64,000 bases of DNA from Woeseia sp034521225 (GTDB taxonomy: Bacteria; Pseudomonadota; Gammaproteobacteria; Steroidobacterales; Woeseiaceae): contig JAXHMR010000027.1 in NCBI GenBank assembly GCA_034521225.1, positions 62,001-126,000 of the forward strand, given 5' to 3'. This document shows, piece by piece, positions 9,064-19,451 of this stretch. The notes under the pieces are model-generated. The model saw only the letters and a program-made list of their open reading frames with translations, did no database searches and had not been told where the DNA came from. The position numbers and the translations under genes were made by a program. The first letter of the stretch is position 1, and every line of letters begins with the position of its first letter.

Positions 9064-9855
9064 TCAGGCCGCGACCGCTTGCCCGCGGCTGTCGCGCCAG
9101 GCAAGAGACAGCAGTACGAGTCCAAGCAGGATCATCGGCAGGCTCAGGACCTGGCCCATTGTCACCCATCCCAGTGCCAGGTAGTCGAGGTGCGCATCGG
9201 GCACGCGGTAGAACTCGACGAACGACCGGAACACGCCATACAGTACAAGGAACAGGCCGGATACGGCACGATACGGCCGTGCCCGGCCTGAGTACAGCCA
9301 CAGAATCACGAACAGCACGAAGCCCTCGAGCAATGCCTCGTACAGTTGCGACGGGTGCAATGACTGGCCGTTGACGTTGAAGCCCCACGGCATGTCGGTC
9401 GGCTTGCCCCACAACTCGCCATTGATGAAATTGCCGATACGGCCGAATCCGAGCCCCAGCGGTCCGATTGGCGCGGCGAAATCCGTCATCTCCCAGAACC
9501 GCCGCCCGAGACGCCGGCCGTAAAGCCATAGCGCGACCGTGACGCCGACCAGGCCACCGTGAAACGACATGCCACCTTCGGTGATCTTGAACAGGTAAAG
9601 CGGGTCGGATATCAAATCGTTCCAGCCATAGAACAGGCTGTAACCCAGCCGGCCACCCACGATGACACCGATCATGCCGTAGAAAATCAGGTCGTCGACC
9701 TGTTGCGGACGAATCGGTGAATGGCTTGCACTGGCGCGGCGCCGCGCGAGCCACCACGCCGCGGCGAAGCCGAATACGTACATCAGCCCGTACCAGCGCA
9801 CCTTGATGAAGCCTATCGAGAAAATGACCGGATCGATGTCGGGGTAGGTCAGCAT
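9064..9855 (-). CDS. lgt: Prolipoprotein diacylglyceryl transferase
   Basis: Lgt is an inner-membrane enzyme that attaches diacylglycerol to the lipobox cysteine of prolipoproteins, the first step of lipoprotein maturation. The start at MLTYPDIDPVIFSIG gives 263 residues, close to family length. An upstream in-frame start is possible but would add a non-conserved segment. Several hydrophobic helices are visible. Diagnostic motifs are GGRLGYSLFYG, MSFHGGLVGV with the conserved His, the Lgt signature GRIGNFINGELWG and HPSQLYEALLEG. It is followed one base later by thyA and is divergent from the DUF255 gene. The frame is intact. Confidence 0.96.
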   Translation of the reverse strand: MLTYPDIDPVIFSIGFIKVRWYGLMYVFGFAAAWWLARRRASASHSPIRPQQVDDLIFYGMIGVIVGGRLGYSLFYGWNDLISDPLYLFKITEGGMSFHGGLVGVTVALWLYGRRLGRRFWEMTDFAAPIGPLGLGFGRIGNFINGELWGKPTDMPWGFNVNGQSLHPSQLYEALLEGFVLFVILWLYSGRARPYRAVSGLFLVLYGVFRSFVEFYRVPDAHLDYLALGWVTMGQVLSLPMILLGLVLLSLAWRDSRGQAVAA

Positions 9856-9961
9856 CGGCGAAAGCTTGCCGAATAACAGGCCGTGAGTCCAGCACGCCAC
9901 GCGCTGCCTGGTGGCGTCCGGTATAGTGCCCGTATCCGCAGCAATCCGGCCTCATCCACGC

Positions 9962-12046
9962 ATGACACCCGCAAACCGACAGAATCGGCTGGCGGCCGAG
10001 TCCAGCCCGTACCTCCTGCAGCACGCCGATAACCCGGTTGACTGGCACCCGTGGGACGACGAAGCACTGGCGCTCGCACGCAAGACCGACAAGCCCATCT
10101 TGCTGTCCGTAGGTTACTCGGCCTGCCACTGGTGCCATGTCATGGCCCACGAGTCGTTTGAGGACGACGCGACGGCAGAACTGATGAACCGGTTGTTCAT
10201 CAACATCAAGGTTGATCGCGAGGAGCGTCCCGACCTCGACAAGATCTACCAGCTGGCGCACCAGTTGCTAACGCAACGGCCAGGCGGCTGGCCGTTGACG
10301 ATGTTCATCAATCCGGCGGACCAGCGGCCGTTCTTTGGCGGCACGTATTTTCCAAAGGACGCGCGCTACGGCATGCCTGCATTCGTTGAACTGCTGCAGA
10401 GGGTGGCCGAATATTACGCGGAGCACCGTGACGAAGTGCAACGCCAGGGTCAGCAACTGCAGGACATCTTTACGCGCCTCGTCCCGCAGGGCAGTGATGC
10501 CGCAGTACTGAATGCCGCCCCGATTGCAGGCGGCCGGCAACGTATCGGCGGTCAGTTTGACCGCGAATACGGCGGCGTCGGCGGTGCGCCCAAGTTCCCG
10601 CACCCGGCAACGCTCGACCGCCTGCTGCGTCACTGGCGCGCCCGCGCCAGCGGCGATGATGCAGACGTCGAAGCCCTGTTCATGGTGTCGCTGACGCTCA
10701 CGCGCATGGCCGAGGGCGGAATCTATGACCATCTCGGTGGCGGCTTCTGCCGCTACGCTGTTGATCGCGGGTGGCAGATTCCGCACTTCGAGAAGATGCT
10801 CTACGACAACGGTCCGTTGCTCGCCCTGTATGCGCAGGCAGCACTTGCGACGGGCGAGCCGCTGTTCGAGCGGGTCGCGAATGAAACCGCGGACTGGTTA
10901 CTGACGGACATGCGCTCGCCCGAGGGCGGTTTTTACGCCGCACGTGATGCAGACTCGGAGGGTGAAGAAGGCCGCTACTATGCCTGGACGCCGAACGACG
11001 TGCGCGCGGTGCTCGAGCCGCGTCAATACGAGGTCTTTGCACGCCGCTTTGGACTGGATACCGAAGCGAACTTCGAGCACCGCTGGCATCTGACGGTACA
11101 CGAATCAGTCGACGACATCGCACGCAGCCTGCCGGCCAGCGCGGATGAAGTGCGCAGCCTGATAGACGACGCACGCAAACGCCTGCTCGCCGTACGGCAA
11201 GCGCGCGTAGCCCCCGCCCGCGATGAAAAGCAGCTGACCGCGTGGAACGGGCTGGCCATACGCGGGCTGGCTATCGCCGGACGTACCTTGCAACGTCCCG
11301 ACCTGATCGACGCGGCGCATGGCGCGGCAGACTTTGTGCGCACGCACCTTGTACAGGACGAGCGGCTCCTTGCCAGCTACAAGGATGGCAGTGCGCGATT
11401 TCCGGCGTACCTGGATGATCACGCATTCATGCTGGACGCATTACTGGAAGTGTTGCAGAGCCACTGGCACGGCGATCATCTCCGCTTCGCCATATCACTG
11501 GCCGAGCTGCTGCTCGACCATTTCCTTGACGCCGACGAGGGCGGCTTCTGGTTTACCGCTGATGACCATGAAGCCCTGATGCATCGCCCCAAACCGCTGG
11601 CCGACGAAGCCGTGCCGTCAGGCGCCGGCATCGCGGCATTCAGTTTGCAGCGGCTGGGCTTCCTGCTCGGCGAAGCCCGCTACCTTGATGCCGCCGAACG
11701 CACGCTCGGTAACGCATGGCAGGCTATCGAGCAACATCCGCACGCCCACGTGTCGTTGCTGACGGCGCTTGAGGAGTACGTCGGTCATCCGGAGATCATC
11801 ATCATTCGCGGCCCGTATGACGAGGCAAGTCGCTGGCGTGACGCCGCGTCGCGCCTTTACGCACCGCGCCGGCTGGTATTTGCGATACCGGCCGACGAGG
11901 CATCGCTGCCCGGCGCACTGGCGGAGCGCGCGGCCCGGCCCGGCCACACGATTGCCTACCGGTGCACGGGCAGCCAGTGTTCACTGCCGTTCGATACGTT
12001 CGACGACCTCACGGCAGTTTTAACTGAAATTACGGAAAAGCGCTGA
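9962..12046 (+). CDS. Thioredoxin-fold DUF255 / SSP411-type protein (YyaL-like)
   Basis: This is a 694-residue member of the widespread DUF255 (YyaL, spermatogenesis-associated protein 20-like) family. Residues 1-160 form a thioredoxin-like domain with the near-invariant N-terminus RLAAESSPYLLQHADNPVDWHPW and the cysteine motif CHWCH, followed by FINIKVDREERPDLDK and GGWPLTMFINP. The remainder resembles an alpha/alpha-toroid of the N-acylglucosamine 2-epimerase type, with HPHFEK-like IPHFEKMLYDNG and DEKQLTAWNGLAI. The cellular function of the family is not established; a redox-linked or sugar-related role is inference. It is divergent from lgt and intact. The start at MTPANRQ was chosen because the conserved block begins about 8 residues later. 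Confidence 0.9.
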   Translation: MTPANRQNRLAAESSPYLLQHADNPVDWHPWDDEALALARKTDKPILLSVGYSACHWCHVMAHESFEDDATAELMNRLFINIKVDREERPDLDKIYQLAHQLLTQRPGGWPLTMFINPADQRPFFGGTYFPKDARYGMPAFVELLQRVAEYYAEHRDEVQRQGQQLQDIFTRLVPQGSDAAVLNAAPIAGGRQRIGGQFDREYGGVGGAPKFPHPATLDRLLRHWRARASGDDADVEALFMVSLTLTRMAEGGIYDHLGGGFCRYAVDRGWQIPHFEKMLYDNGPLLALYAQAALATGEPLFERVANETADWLLTDMRSPEGGFYAARDADSEGEEGRYYAWTPNDVRAVLEPRQYEVFARRFGLDTEANFEHRWHLTVHESVDDIARSLPASADEVRSLIDDARKRLLAVRQARVAPARDEKQLTAWNGLAIRGLAIAGRTLQRPDLIDAAHGAADFVRTHLVQDERLLASYKDGSARFPAYLDDHAFMLDALLEVLQSHWHGDHLRFAISLAELLLDHFLDADEGGFWFTADDHEALMHRPKPLADEAVPSGAGIAAFSLQRLGFLLGEARYLDAAERTLGNAWQAIEQHPHAHVSLLTALEEYVGHPEIIIIRGPYDEASRWRDAASRLYAPRRLVFAIPADEASLPGALAERAARPGHTIAYRCTGSQCSLPFDTFDDLTAVLTEITEKR

Positions 12047-12070
12047 CGGGCGATTGCAGTCAGTCGTTCG

Positions 12071-13014
12071 TTACCAGGCGTACAATCGCTCGCCGGTACG
12101 TGCCGATACCGCCGCGCCGTCGCGGCTGGCAAATTGCACCGGTACCGATTGCATATCAAAACCGGCGTTGCGCATGACGGCAAAATGGAGATGCGGTCCG
12201 CTCGAATAGCCGGTATTGCCGGAATCCGCAATGTACTGGCCGCGCTCGACGCGCTCGCCGGCGCGCACCCTGACGGAGCTGCGATTCAGGTGCGCATAAA
12301 TCGCGAACGTGCCGTCGTCGTGCAGGATGCGCACGCGGTTGGCGGTCCCGAGACCCGGGTCGAGTCCGGAGCGGAATTCGCTGCTCTCGACCTCGAAGAC
12401 CAGGCCGCCCCTGGCCGGATGGATGTCGGTCCCGACCGGCATCGCGATATCGATTGCATGCTGGCTTGCGCGGGTCGTGCGCGTCTGCGGCGTCCGGCGC
12501 AGGCCGTGCGCAGGGTGCCCCGCACGCGACCGCGTAAGGTGCGCGGTATGGCGCATCCGGACGGTGTTCGGCCTCCGGGTCGCCGGGAAACCAGCGATAA
12601 CGATAGTCAACACCGGGTGCGGCGCTACCAGTGGGACGCCTCGACCGACAGAATCCCGATACTTTCCTGTGCGTCAATGACCCATTCGCGCGGGGCTTCG
12701 GGTGCGGGTAATGCCACGTTGTGTAATGCATCAATTTCCAGGCTGAACTGCACCGGCGTGCGCGTGCCGTTGTGTGCAGTCAGCAACAACCGGCCAGCGT
12801 CCAGGCGTCGCGACACGGTGACCCCGCCCGCTTCCGTGGCGCCGGGAAGCACCTGTGATTCAGCGTTGGTATCCGCGGGCGGCACCCGGTCGGCATAAAC
12901 CCAGGCTCCTGAGTCGTCCTGGTACTTGTAAAGTGTCTGTGCGCCGAGCAGCGACAGCGGTGCCAGCGTGAGCACTGCAGCGACCAGCCTTGCCAGGGAG
13001 CGGGGTGACGGCAT
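12071..13014 (-). CDS. Secreted DUF4124 / M23-family metallopeptidase (frameshifted)
   Basis: Two fragments read as one envelope protein. The N-terminus has a signal peptide (basic MPSPRSLARLV, hydrophobic core, cleavage after GAQ) and a DUF4124 segment, TLYKYQDDSGAWVYADRVP. After at least two indels (near 12625 and 12500) the frame returns in a LytM/M23 peptidase domain. Its zinc motifs are SQHAIDIAMP (HxxxD) and GPHLHFAVM (HxH), with GNTGYSSGPH typical of M23. Such enzymes cut peptidoglycan crosslinks or activate amidases. The linker in a third frame reads GVDYRYRWFPGDPEAEHRPDAPYR, supporting continuity. It lies downstream of the large protease on the same strand and converges with the DUF255 gene. 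Confidence 0.85.
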
Positions 13015-13068
13015 CAGGAAACTCAGCCGATCACTGCTCGTTGCCAGCCGTTTGCCGTGCGGCGTATC

Positions 13069-15817
13069 TCATAGGCCGGCCAGTAGCGAATCGTCGAGTT
13101 TGAGCGTGATCACCTCTACGGCTCCGTTCCAGGTTACCGTCTTCAGCCGCACGGATTCGCGGTCTTTTTTGCCGGCAATAGCATCGACGAATGCCTGCAA
13201 ATCCGGCGTATCTGTATCGTTGACGGCGACGATGCGCCGGCCGGCCCACAGGCCATACCGTGTCGCCGGCGACCCGTAACTGAAAAATGCCACGTAGACG
13301 CCGGTTGGCTCGATACCGCGCTGTGCCGCCATGGCCCGATGCGGTTCCTGCAGCAACCCGCCCGCCCAGGAGATCGCCCTGCCGATGCCTTCGCCGTCCA
13401 GTGCCACGGTGTCCATTTCCAGGTTCATTTCGCGGCCGTCGCGCCAGATGGTGACATCAACGCGCGGCTTGTCCGCTGCCCGCTCGAGCTCCCGGAACGT
13501 CGAGACGATCTCGCCATCGATGGCAAGTATCATGTCGCCATTGCGTAACGCTGCCGCGGCGGGCGTGCCGGCGACAATGCGGTCAACACCAAGTGCGCGC
13601 CGGCCCTTCGGATCGTGCCGCTCCAGCTTCTTCAGCCAGTCCTCGTCGAGTCCGAGCTTGCGCGCGGCGAACAGCGGCGTATAACCCACCTCAACTTCCA
13701 GCGAATACATCGGGGTATCCGAGCGCACCGTCTCGACCATCTCCATCACGAGTTCGCTGCTGATACCGCGATTGAACTGGGTCGCGTCACCGCCGCCGGA
13801 TACCGCAAAGCTTGACCACTTCGCCCTGACTTCGCCCTTGTCGTTGACCAGCACGCCGTCAAAATCCTCCGGCGCATTCACCAGCGCGATGCCTTCGAGG
13901 TTGCTGTCACGGAAGCGCAGCGTGCGCGACAGTGGCAGGTTCAACGGATCGATGGACGCAATGGTGCTGGCCTGGTGGGCGATCTGGTGATCGCCTTTCA
14001 GGCCGATAACCCAGACCTTGTCGCCGGAGGCCATGCGCCGGGTGTCGTAGCGAGCCGCGCGTACCGGCGTCTCGCCGATCAGTTCCGGATTGTAGGAGAC
14101 GACGGCAAGGTTGTGCAGCGGATGGATGAATTCCACTTTGCCAGGGACTTCCAGCGAACCGGCAAACGTAATACCGACATCACCCATGGCAACCGGCACG
14201 GTATTGCGGTCGACGACAACGAGACCGCGCTCCGTGTCGACGATCAGTCCGGTACCGTAGTAATGCCTGTCGGCAACCCCGGATACCGTGTACGGCAGGT
14301 CGAAATTGACCATGACCAATGACGGTGCGACTGCATTGATGCGCGCATTCCCGTACTGCGGGAACCGGGTGGTGCCGGGTTCCAGCTGTGCCTCGTCGGG
14401 ACCCGGCCCCAGGTCGCGGCATGGCCACAGCCCGGTATGGTCGTCGCGCATGCAGCGTCTTAAGGGAAACCAGGTGCGATCCATCTCGATCGCGCGCACG
14501 ATGCTGTTCCGCGGGTCGTCGATCGTTTTGAAGCGAACCGTGGTCCGGTCGCGGTCAGCAAGCCCGTCAAGTACGGATTCCAGTTCCGAGATATCGGCGA
14601 CCGGTTCGCCGCCCACTTCGGAAATGAGGGCACCGCGTGGAATCGCGGCCCGTGCGAGCGTATAGCCTGGGTTGGCGACGTAGACACCGCCTACGTTCTC
14701 GTCGTAGTGCCGCGCCTGCTGGTAGGACAGGTTGTTGACGATCGCGTCACCGAACTCGAGGTACTGGTCCGGCGTTATGGCATGCAGGTCGGTGACGGCC
14801 ACTTCTTCGGAAATTTTGCGCCCCCCGCGCTCCAGTTCGATATTAATCAACTCGCCGACATTGGTATCCAGCACGCCGGCAAGCGGCACGAATTCGGTAA
14901 CGAGTTCGCCGTTAATCCGGATGAGGATATCGCCGGGCTGCAGCTTGCCATCCGCCGGCGACTTCGGGATGACCTGCGATACTGTCAGCATGCCCGTCAG
15001 TTCCGGATTCCGCTGCCGGACCAGCGCCTCGGTATCCGGTTGCAGGCCGAGCCGCGCAAGCTCATCGTAAGTCTGGCGCTGGAAAACCGTTTGCAGCGTG
15101 CCGCGCGAAACCGTCTCGCCTTTCTGCAACAGGTGCATCGCGCGCTGGATACGGTCGAGCGGCAGAAAGAAACTGCTGGCCGCGGAATTGTTCGCGCCGG
15201 CGTTCAGTGCGACAACCTGCCCATCGATATCGATCACCGGCGAGCCGGACGAGCCGCCGGAGGTGCCCGATGCCGCCTGGTAGTAAAACGTATTGAAGTC
15301 GTTGTACTTGCCACGCCCGTATTCCGGCGCATTGCGATCGAGACGCGCTATGGTGCCGGACAGGATCGACAGCTGTTCGCCGGCATCGTTGCCGACGACA
15401 CGAATCTCGCGGCCAATGCCGGCCGCACCCGGCACCAGCGGCAACTCCGCCGGTTCGATGTACTTGAGGTCATCCGGGTTGTAACGGAAGAAGCCAAAAT
15501 CGTGCACCGGATCACGATAGACCGGAGTCAGCGCAATTTCCTCGTTGTTCAGGAATACCGCCTCGGCAACAACCGGTCCCGGCGTTACAACGTGCCTGTT
15601 GGTCAGTATCAGGCCACGCTCTGCATCGACGACGAAGCCTGTCGCCTGGGTCGACGAGTTCCACTCCGTATCAAACGCGCGCGTGCTGTCGACATCGAAT
15701 CGAAACGACGCCGCTCGAGATACGTTCGAGCGTACTTGTCCAGCCAGGTTCTTCGGCGGCAAGCGCCGGCATCAGCGGTGCAGCGAGCACCGCTATCCAT
15801 ACAATACGATTCAGCAT
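13069..15817 (-). CDS. Large periplasmic trypsin-like/PDZ protease, Nma111-like (frameshift near start)
   Basis: This is a secreted protein of about 916 residues. The start MLNRIVWIAVLAAPLMPALAAEE at 15817 gives a signal peptide. A one-base indel near 15697 separates it from the mature part. The first trypsin domain has a full triad: His in LILTNRHVV, Asp in DPVHDFGFFRY and Ser in GTSGGSSGSPVI. A PDZ-like segment follows (VSQVIPKSPADGKLQPGDILIRINGE). A second protease-like domain (GTGLIVDTERGLVVVDRNTVPV) lacks the His and catalytic Ser, and further PDZ segments end the protein. This duplicated HtrA layout resembles fungal Nma111 and its bacterial homologues. A role in envelope protein quality control is inferred. 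Confidence 0.88.
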
Positions 15818-16002
15818 AATTACCCAATTGTTGCCAATAACGATGACGGGCCGCGCGGCCATGTACTCTGGACTTGATTCAAGCGATGCGGTTCCCCGGC
15901 ATTCCGCTTGATTGGCAACCGGGCAGGCCGGCAGCGTTGAAGGCCCGGGCACCAAAGCGGGTCATTATGCCGCAATTGACGGCGGCCGCGGCGTAACAGG
16001 TC
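15818..16002. other. Intergenic gap between the protease gene and gcvPB
   Basis: This 185-base stretch separates the end of the gcv operon from the start of the downstream protease gene on the same strand. I see no conserved coding frame. The short frames here are shadows. It presumably holds the protease promoter, but no convincing -35/-10 pair can be assigned by eye. Confidence 0.6.
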
Positions 16003-17491
16003 TCAGTCCGGGGCACGGCCCTCGTCCGGGCGCCACGCAAGATCGAGGCTGCGCGCGGCCTTGACGTCGTCCAGCCGGCGCACCGGCAATGTGAATGGCG
16101 CATCCTTGTGTTTGCCGGGATTCGGCCGTTGCCTCGTTGACAATGGTAATCATCGCATCGGCAAATCGATCAAGGGCTTCCTTGCTTTCCGTTTCGGTGG
16201 GTTCGATAAGCAGGCACTCGGGCACCAGCAGCGGGAAATACGTCGTCGGCGCATGAAAGCCATGGTCAAGCAAAGCCTTGGCAATATCCATTGCCGTCAG
16301 ATCCAGGGACTTCGCTTCCATTTTGAGGGTCACGATGAATTCGTGGCTGGCGCGCCGCTCCGGAAATGCCAGCCGGAAGCCGGCTGTCCTGAGACGCGCT
16401 TGCAGGTAATTGGCGTTTAGCGTGGCGAACTCGCCGATACGGCGCATGCCATCGCGGCCGACCATGCGCATATAGACATAGGCACGCAGCAGCACACCGG
16501 CATTGCCCATGAAGCCGGACAACCGGCCAACGCTTTGCGGCAGGTCCTTTTCAGTGAGCCAGTGCGACAGCTTGCCTTATCGCCGTCAGCGCTCCGGCCG
16601 ACCACCGGCAGCGGCATGAAAGGTTGCAGCCGCTTGCCGACACCAACAGCTCCTGATCCCGGGCCGCCGCCACCGTGCGGTGTAGAAAACGTCTTGTGCA
16701 GGTTCATGTGTATGACGTCGAAGTTCATATCGCCGGGCCGCACCTTGCCCAGTATGGCGTTCAGGTTGGCGCCGTCGTAATAGAGCAGTCCCCCGGCGTC
16801 GTGCACGATCCGCGCGACTTCCATGATGCGACGTTCAAAGACACCAAGTGTCGACGGGTTGGTCAGCATGATGCCGGCTGTTTGCGGTCCCACTGCTTCC
16901 TTCAACGCGTCGATATCGACGTCGCCGTCAGCCGCGGTCTTTAACTCACGGACGGTATAACCGCACATTGTCGCGGTGGCTGGATTCGTGCCGTGCGCGG
17001 CATCGGGCACAATCATCTCGGTACGTGCCGAATCACCACGTGCGGCATGGTAGGCGCGAATCATTGCCACACCAGCGAGCTCGCCCTGCGCCCCTGCCAT
17101 CGGCGTCAACGATACGGCTTGCATTCCGGTCACAGCCTTCAGCATTTCCTGCAGCTCGTACATGCACTCGAGAAAGCCCTGCCCGTGCGTTACCGGCCCG
17201 AGCGGATGCCGGCCGGTAAATCCCGGTAGCATCGCCAGCGAGTTGCACGCGCGCGGGTTGTATTTCATCGTGCAGGAACCCAGCGGGTAAAAGTGCGTAT
17301 CAATGGAAAAAATTGAGTTGTGACAGCCGCGTAAAATGGCGCACGACCTGCAACTCGGACACCTCCGGCAACGGCGGAGTATCTTTGCGCAGGAATTTTT
17401 CAGGCAGCTTGTTGGCCACCGGTGCAGCGGGCGCCTGTGCGTAGGCGCGGCGGCCTGCGCGGGATTTTTCGAATATCAGGGGTTCAGTCAT
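16003..17491 (-). CDS. gcvPB: Glycine dehydrogenase (decarboxylating) subunit 2 (three frameshifts)
   Basis: GcvPB is the C-terminal half of a split P-protein; with GcvPA it decarboxylates glycine and passes the aminomethyl group to lipoyl-GcvH. The PLP-lysine motif NLHKTFSTPHGGGGPGSG is intact, as are MKYNPRACN, PDAAHGTNPATA and the C-terminal APTTYFPLLVPECLLIEPTETESKE. Three one-base indels are inferred. At 17307-17312 a T-run is six where five restores FSIDTHFYPLGSCT. Another near 16577 restores KLSHWLTEKDLPQSVGR. A third near 16110 restores the ending DAPFTLPVRRLDD. Restored length is about 496 residues. It is the last gene of the operon, after tpx. Confidence 0.94.
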
Positions 17492-17515
17492 TGTGCCTTC
17501 AGGCCTTCGTCGAAT

Positions 17516-18043
17516 TTACGATACGGCGTCGATATCGACCGCGATGCCCAGCGCCTGCCAGGCTTTTTCATAGTCCGGTTCATTGCCCAGGTCTTCGACC
17601 TGTTCGCGGTGCACGACGGTATTGTTTTCGTCCAGCACGACGACCGCGCGCGCAAACATGCCGGCCAGTGGTCCATCGGCAATCAGTACACCGTAGTTGT
17701 TGCCGAAGCCGGCATGCCGTATCGCCGACAGCCCGATGACCCGTTTCAACTGGCGCTCATCGGCATACCGCTTGTGGGCAAACGGCAGGTCGTAGGACAC
17801 CATCAACAGGGCCACGTCATCATGGTCGGCACCCAGCTTGTCGAACACTTCGACGGAACGCGCGCAGACCGGCGTATCGATGCTCGGGAATATGTTCAGG
17901 ATCTTGCGTTTACCCATGAAATTCGCCAGTGACACGTCCGCCAGGTCGGTATTGACCAGCGATACGTCAGGCGCGCGGCTGCCAACCGTCGGCAAATCGC
18001 CGACCGCCGTGTACGTGCCGCCATTGAGTATGATTTTCTGCAT
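17516..18043 (-). CDS. tpx: Thiol peroxidase (Tpx), apparently lacking the resolving cysteine
   Basis: Tpx is an atypical peroxiredoxin that reduces peroxides, usually with two cysteines and thioredoxin as reductant. The 175-residue frame is complete, with GGTYTAVGDLPTVGSRAPD near the N-terminus and the peroxidatic cysteine in PSIDTPVCARS. In E. coli Tpx the resolving cysteine follows DLPFAQSRF. Here the equivalent segment is DLPFAHKRYADE, with alanine at that position and no other cysteine in the protein. This suggests a 1-Cys mechanism that needs an external thiol. The gene sits between gcvPA and gcvPB in the same orientation, which is unusual. Other P-protein operons normally keep the two subunit genes adjacent. 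Confidence 0.93.
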   Translation of the reverse strand: MQKIILNGGTYTAVGDLPTVGSRAPDVSLVNTDLADVSLANFMGKRKILNIFPSIDTPVCARSVEVFDKLGADHDDVALLMVSYDLPFAHKRYADERQLKRVIGLSAIRHAGFGNNYGVLIADGPLAGMFARAVVVLDENNTVVHREQVEDLGNEPDYEKAWQALGIAVDIDAVS

Positions 18044-18063
18044 GTTTGCGGTCTCCGCTGCCG

Positions 18064-19425
18064 CTACCCCTGGTCCAGCGCTTTTGCCAGTGCCGCGCAC
18101 CAGGCATCGATGTCTGCCTCGGTTTTCGTCTCGGTGGCACAAACGAGCAGTGCATTGCCCAGATCCGGGTGTGTCGCCGACAGGTCCAGGCCACCAAGGA
18201 TGTCGTTCCCCGCCATGTGTTCGATGACCGGCAACACGGCTGTCGGCAGCCGCAACACTACTTCATGAAAATGCGGCCCGTCGAAGGCGGTACTGACACC
18301 TGCGATTGCGCACGCCTTGTCGGCAAGACTCGCCGTACGCGCCTGTGATGTCAGCGCAACCTGCGACAGGCCTTCGTGGCCGAGCAACGACATGTAAATT
18401 GTCGCGGCGGTGACCATCAGTCCCTGGTTCGTGCAGATGTTCGACGTCGCTTTTGAGCGCCGGATGTGCTGTTCACGCGCCTGCAGAGTTAACGTGAAAC
18501 CGGGCTTGCCATCCCGGTCAGTGGTGCGGCCGACGATACGCCCCGGCATCTGCCGCAACAGCTTGTCGGTGCAGGCCATGAATCCAAAATACGGGCCGCC
18601 CGACGACAATGGCACGCCCAGCGGCTGCCCTTCACCACAGGCGATGTCGGCACCTGCCTCGCCCCACTGCGCCGGGGCCTTCAGGACGGCAAGCGACGTC
18701 GGATTTACGACGGCAATGACGAGCGCTCCCTGCGCATGCGCCCAGTCGGTCAGCCGGTCGATGTCCTCGAGTGTGCCGAAGTACGAGGGCTGCTGGATAA
18801 CGATGGCGACGGGCGCTTCGTCCTGTTCTTCAAGGCTTTTGAGCAAGCTGTTGCCGCTCGCCGCATCAAGTGGCAGTACCGGGAATTCGAGGCCCTGCGT
18901 ACCCGCTATCGCCTCGGCAACCTTGCGGTAGACCGGGTTGACGCCAGCGGCGAGCAGTACGCGCTTCGATTTCGGGCGGCGATTGCCGCGTACTGCCATC
19001 AGGGCCGCTTCGGCAAGCGCTGATGCCCCGTCGTAAAGTGATGCATTGCTGGCCGCGAGCCCGGTCAACGCGCAGATCATCGACTGGAATTCGTAGATGG
19101 TCTGCAGCGTGCCCTGGCTGGCTTCCGCCTGGTATGGCGTGTAGGCGCTGTAGAACTCGCCGCGCGTCGCAATGTCCCAGACGACGCTCGGGATGTGATG
19201 CTCGTACGCCCCGGCGCCGATGAAACACTGCGGGCCGACATCTTTCGCCGCGCGCGCGCGCATCAGCCGCGCGATTTCCATTTCGGACAGCGCGTCCGGC
19301 ACGCCGTGCAGGTCGTCAATCAGCAGGTCATCCGGAATTTCGTCAAAGAGCGTATCGATACGGCTGACGCCGATCGTCTCGAGCATGTTCCGGACATCAT
19401 CGTCGGTATGCGGAATAAACGGCAT
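18064..19425 (-). CDS. gcvPA: Glycine dehydrogenase (decarboxylating) subunit 1
   Basis: GcvPA is the N-terminal half of the split P-protein of the glycine cleavage system. The complete 453-residue protein starts MPFIPHTDDDVRNML. Family motifs include FIGAGAYEHHIPSVV, FYSAYTPYQAEASQGTLQTIYEFQSMI, NASLYDGASALAEA, GGPYFGFMAC and REQHIRRSKATSNICTNQGLM. It lacks the PLP lysine, as expected, since that residue is on GcvPB. It lies 26 bases downstream of gcvH and 20 bases upstream of tpx. The split P-protein form is typical of several non-enteric gammaproteobacteria, whereas E. coli has one fused GcvP. Confidence 0.96.
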   Translation of the reverse strand: MPFIPHTDDDVRNMLETIGVSRIDTLFDEIPDDLLIDDLHGVPDALSEMEIARLMRARAAKDVGPQCFIGAGAYEHHIPSVVWDIATRGEFYSAYTPYQAEASQGTLQTIYEFQSMICALTGLAASNASLYDGASALAEAALMAVRGNRRPKSKRVLLAAGVNPVYRKVAEAIAGTQGLEFPVLPLDAASGNSLLKSLEEQDEAPVAIVIQQPSYFGTLEDIDRLTDWAHAQGALVIAVVNPTSLAVLKAPAQWGEAGADIACGEGQPLGVPLSSGGPYFGFMACTDKLLRQMPGRIVGRTTDRDGKPGFTLTLQAREQHIRRSKATSNICTNQGLMVTAATIYMSLLGHEGLSQVALTSQARTASLADKACAIAGVSTAFDGPHFHEVVLRLPTAVLPVIEHMAGNDILGGLDLSATHPDLGNALLVCATETKTEADIDAWCAALAKALDQG

Positions 19426-19451
19426 GGCAATCGTGGGCCCCGTTGTGGTCG

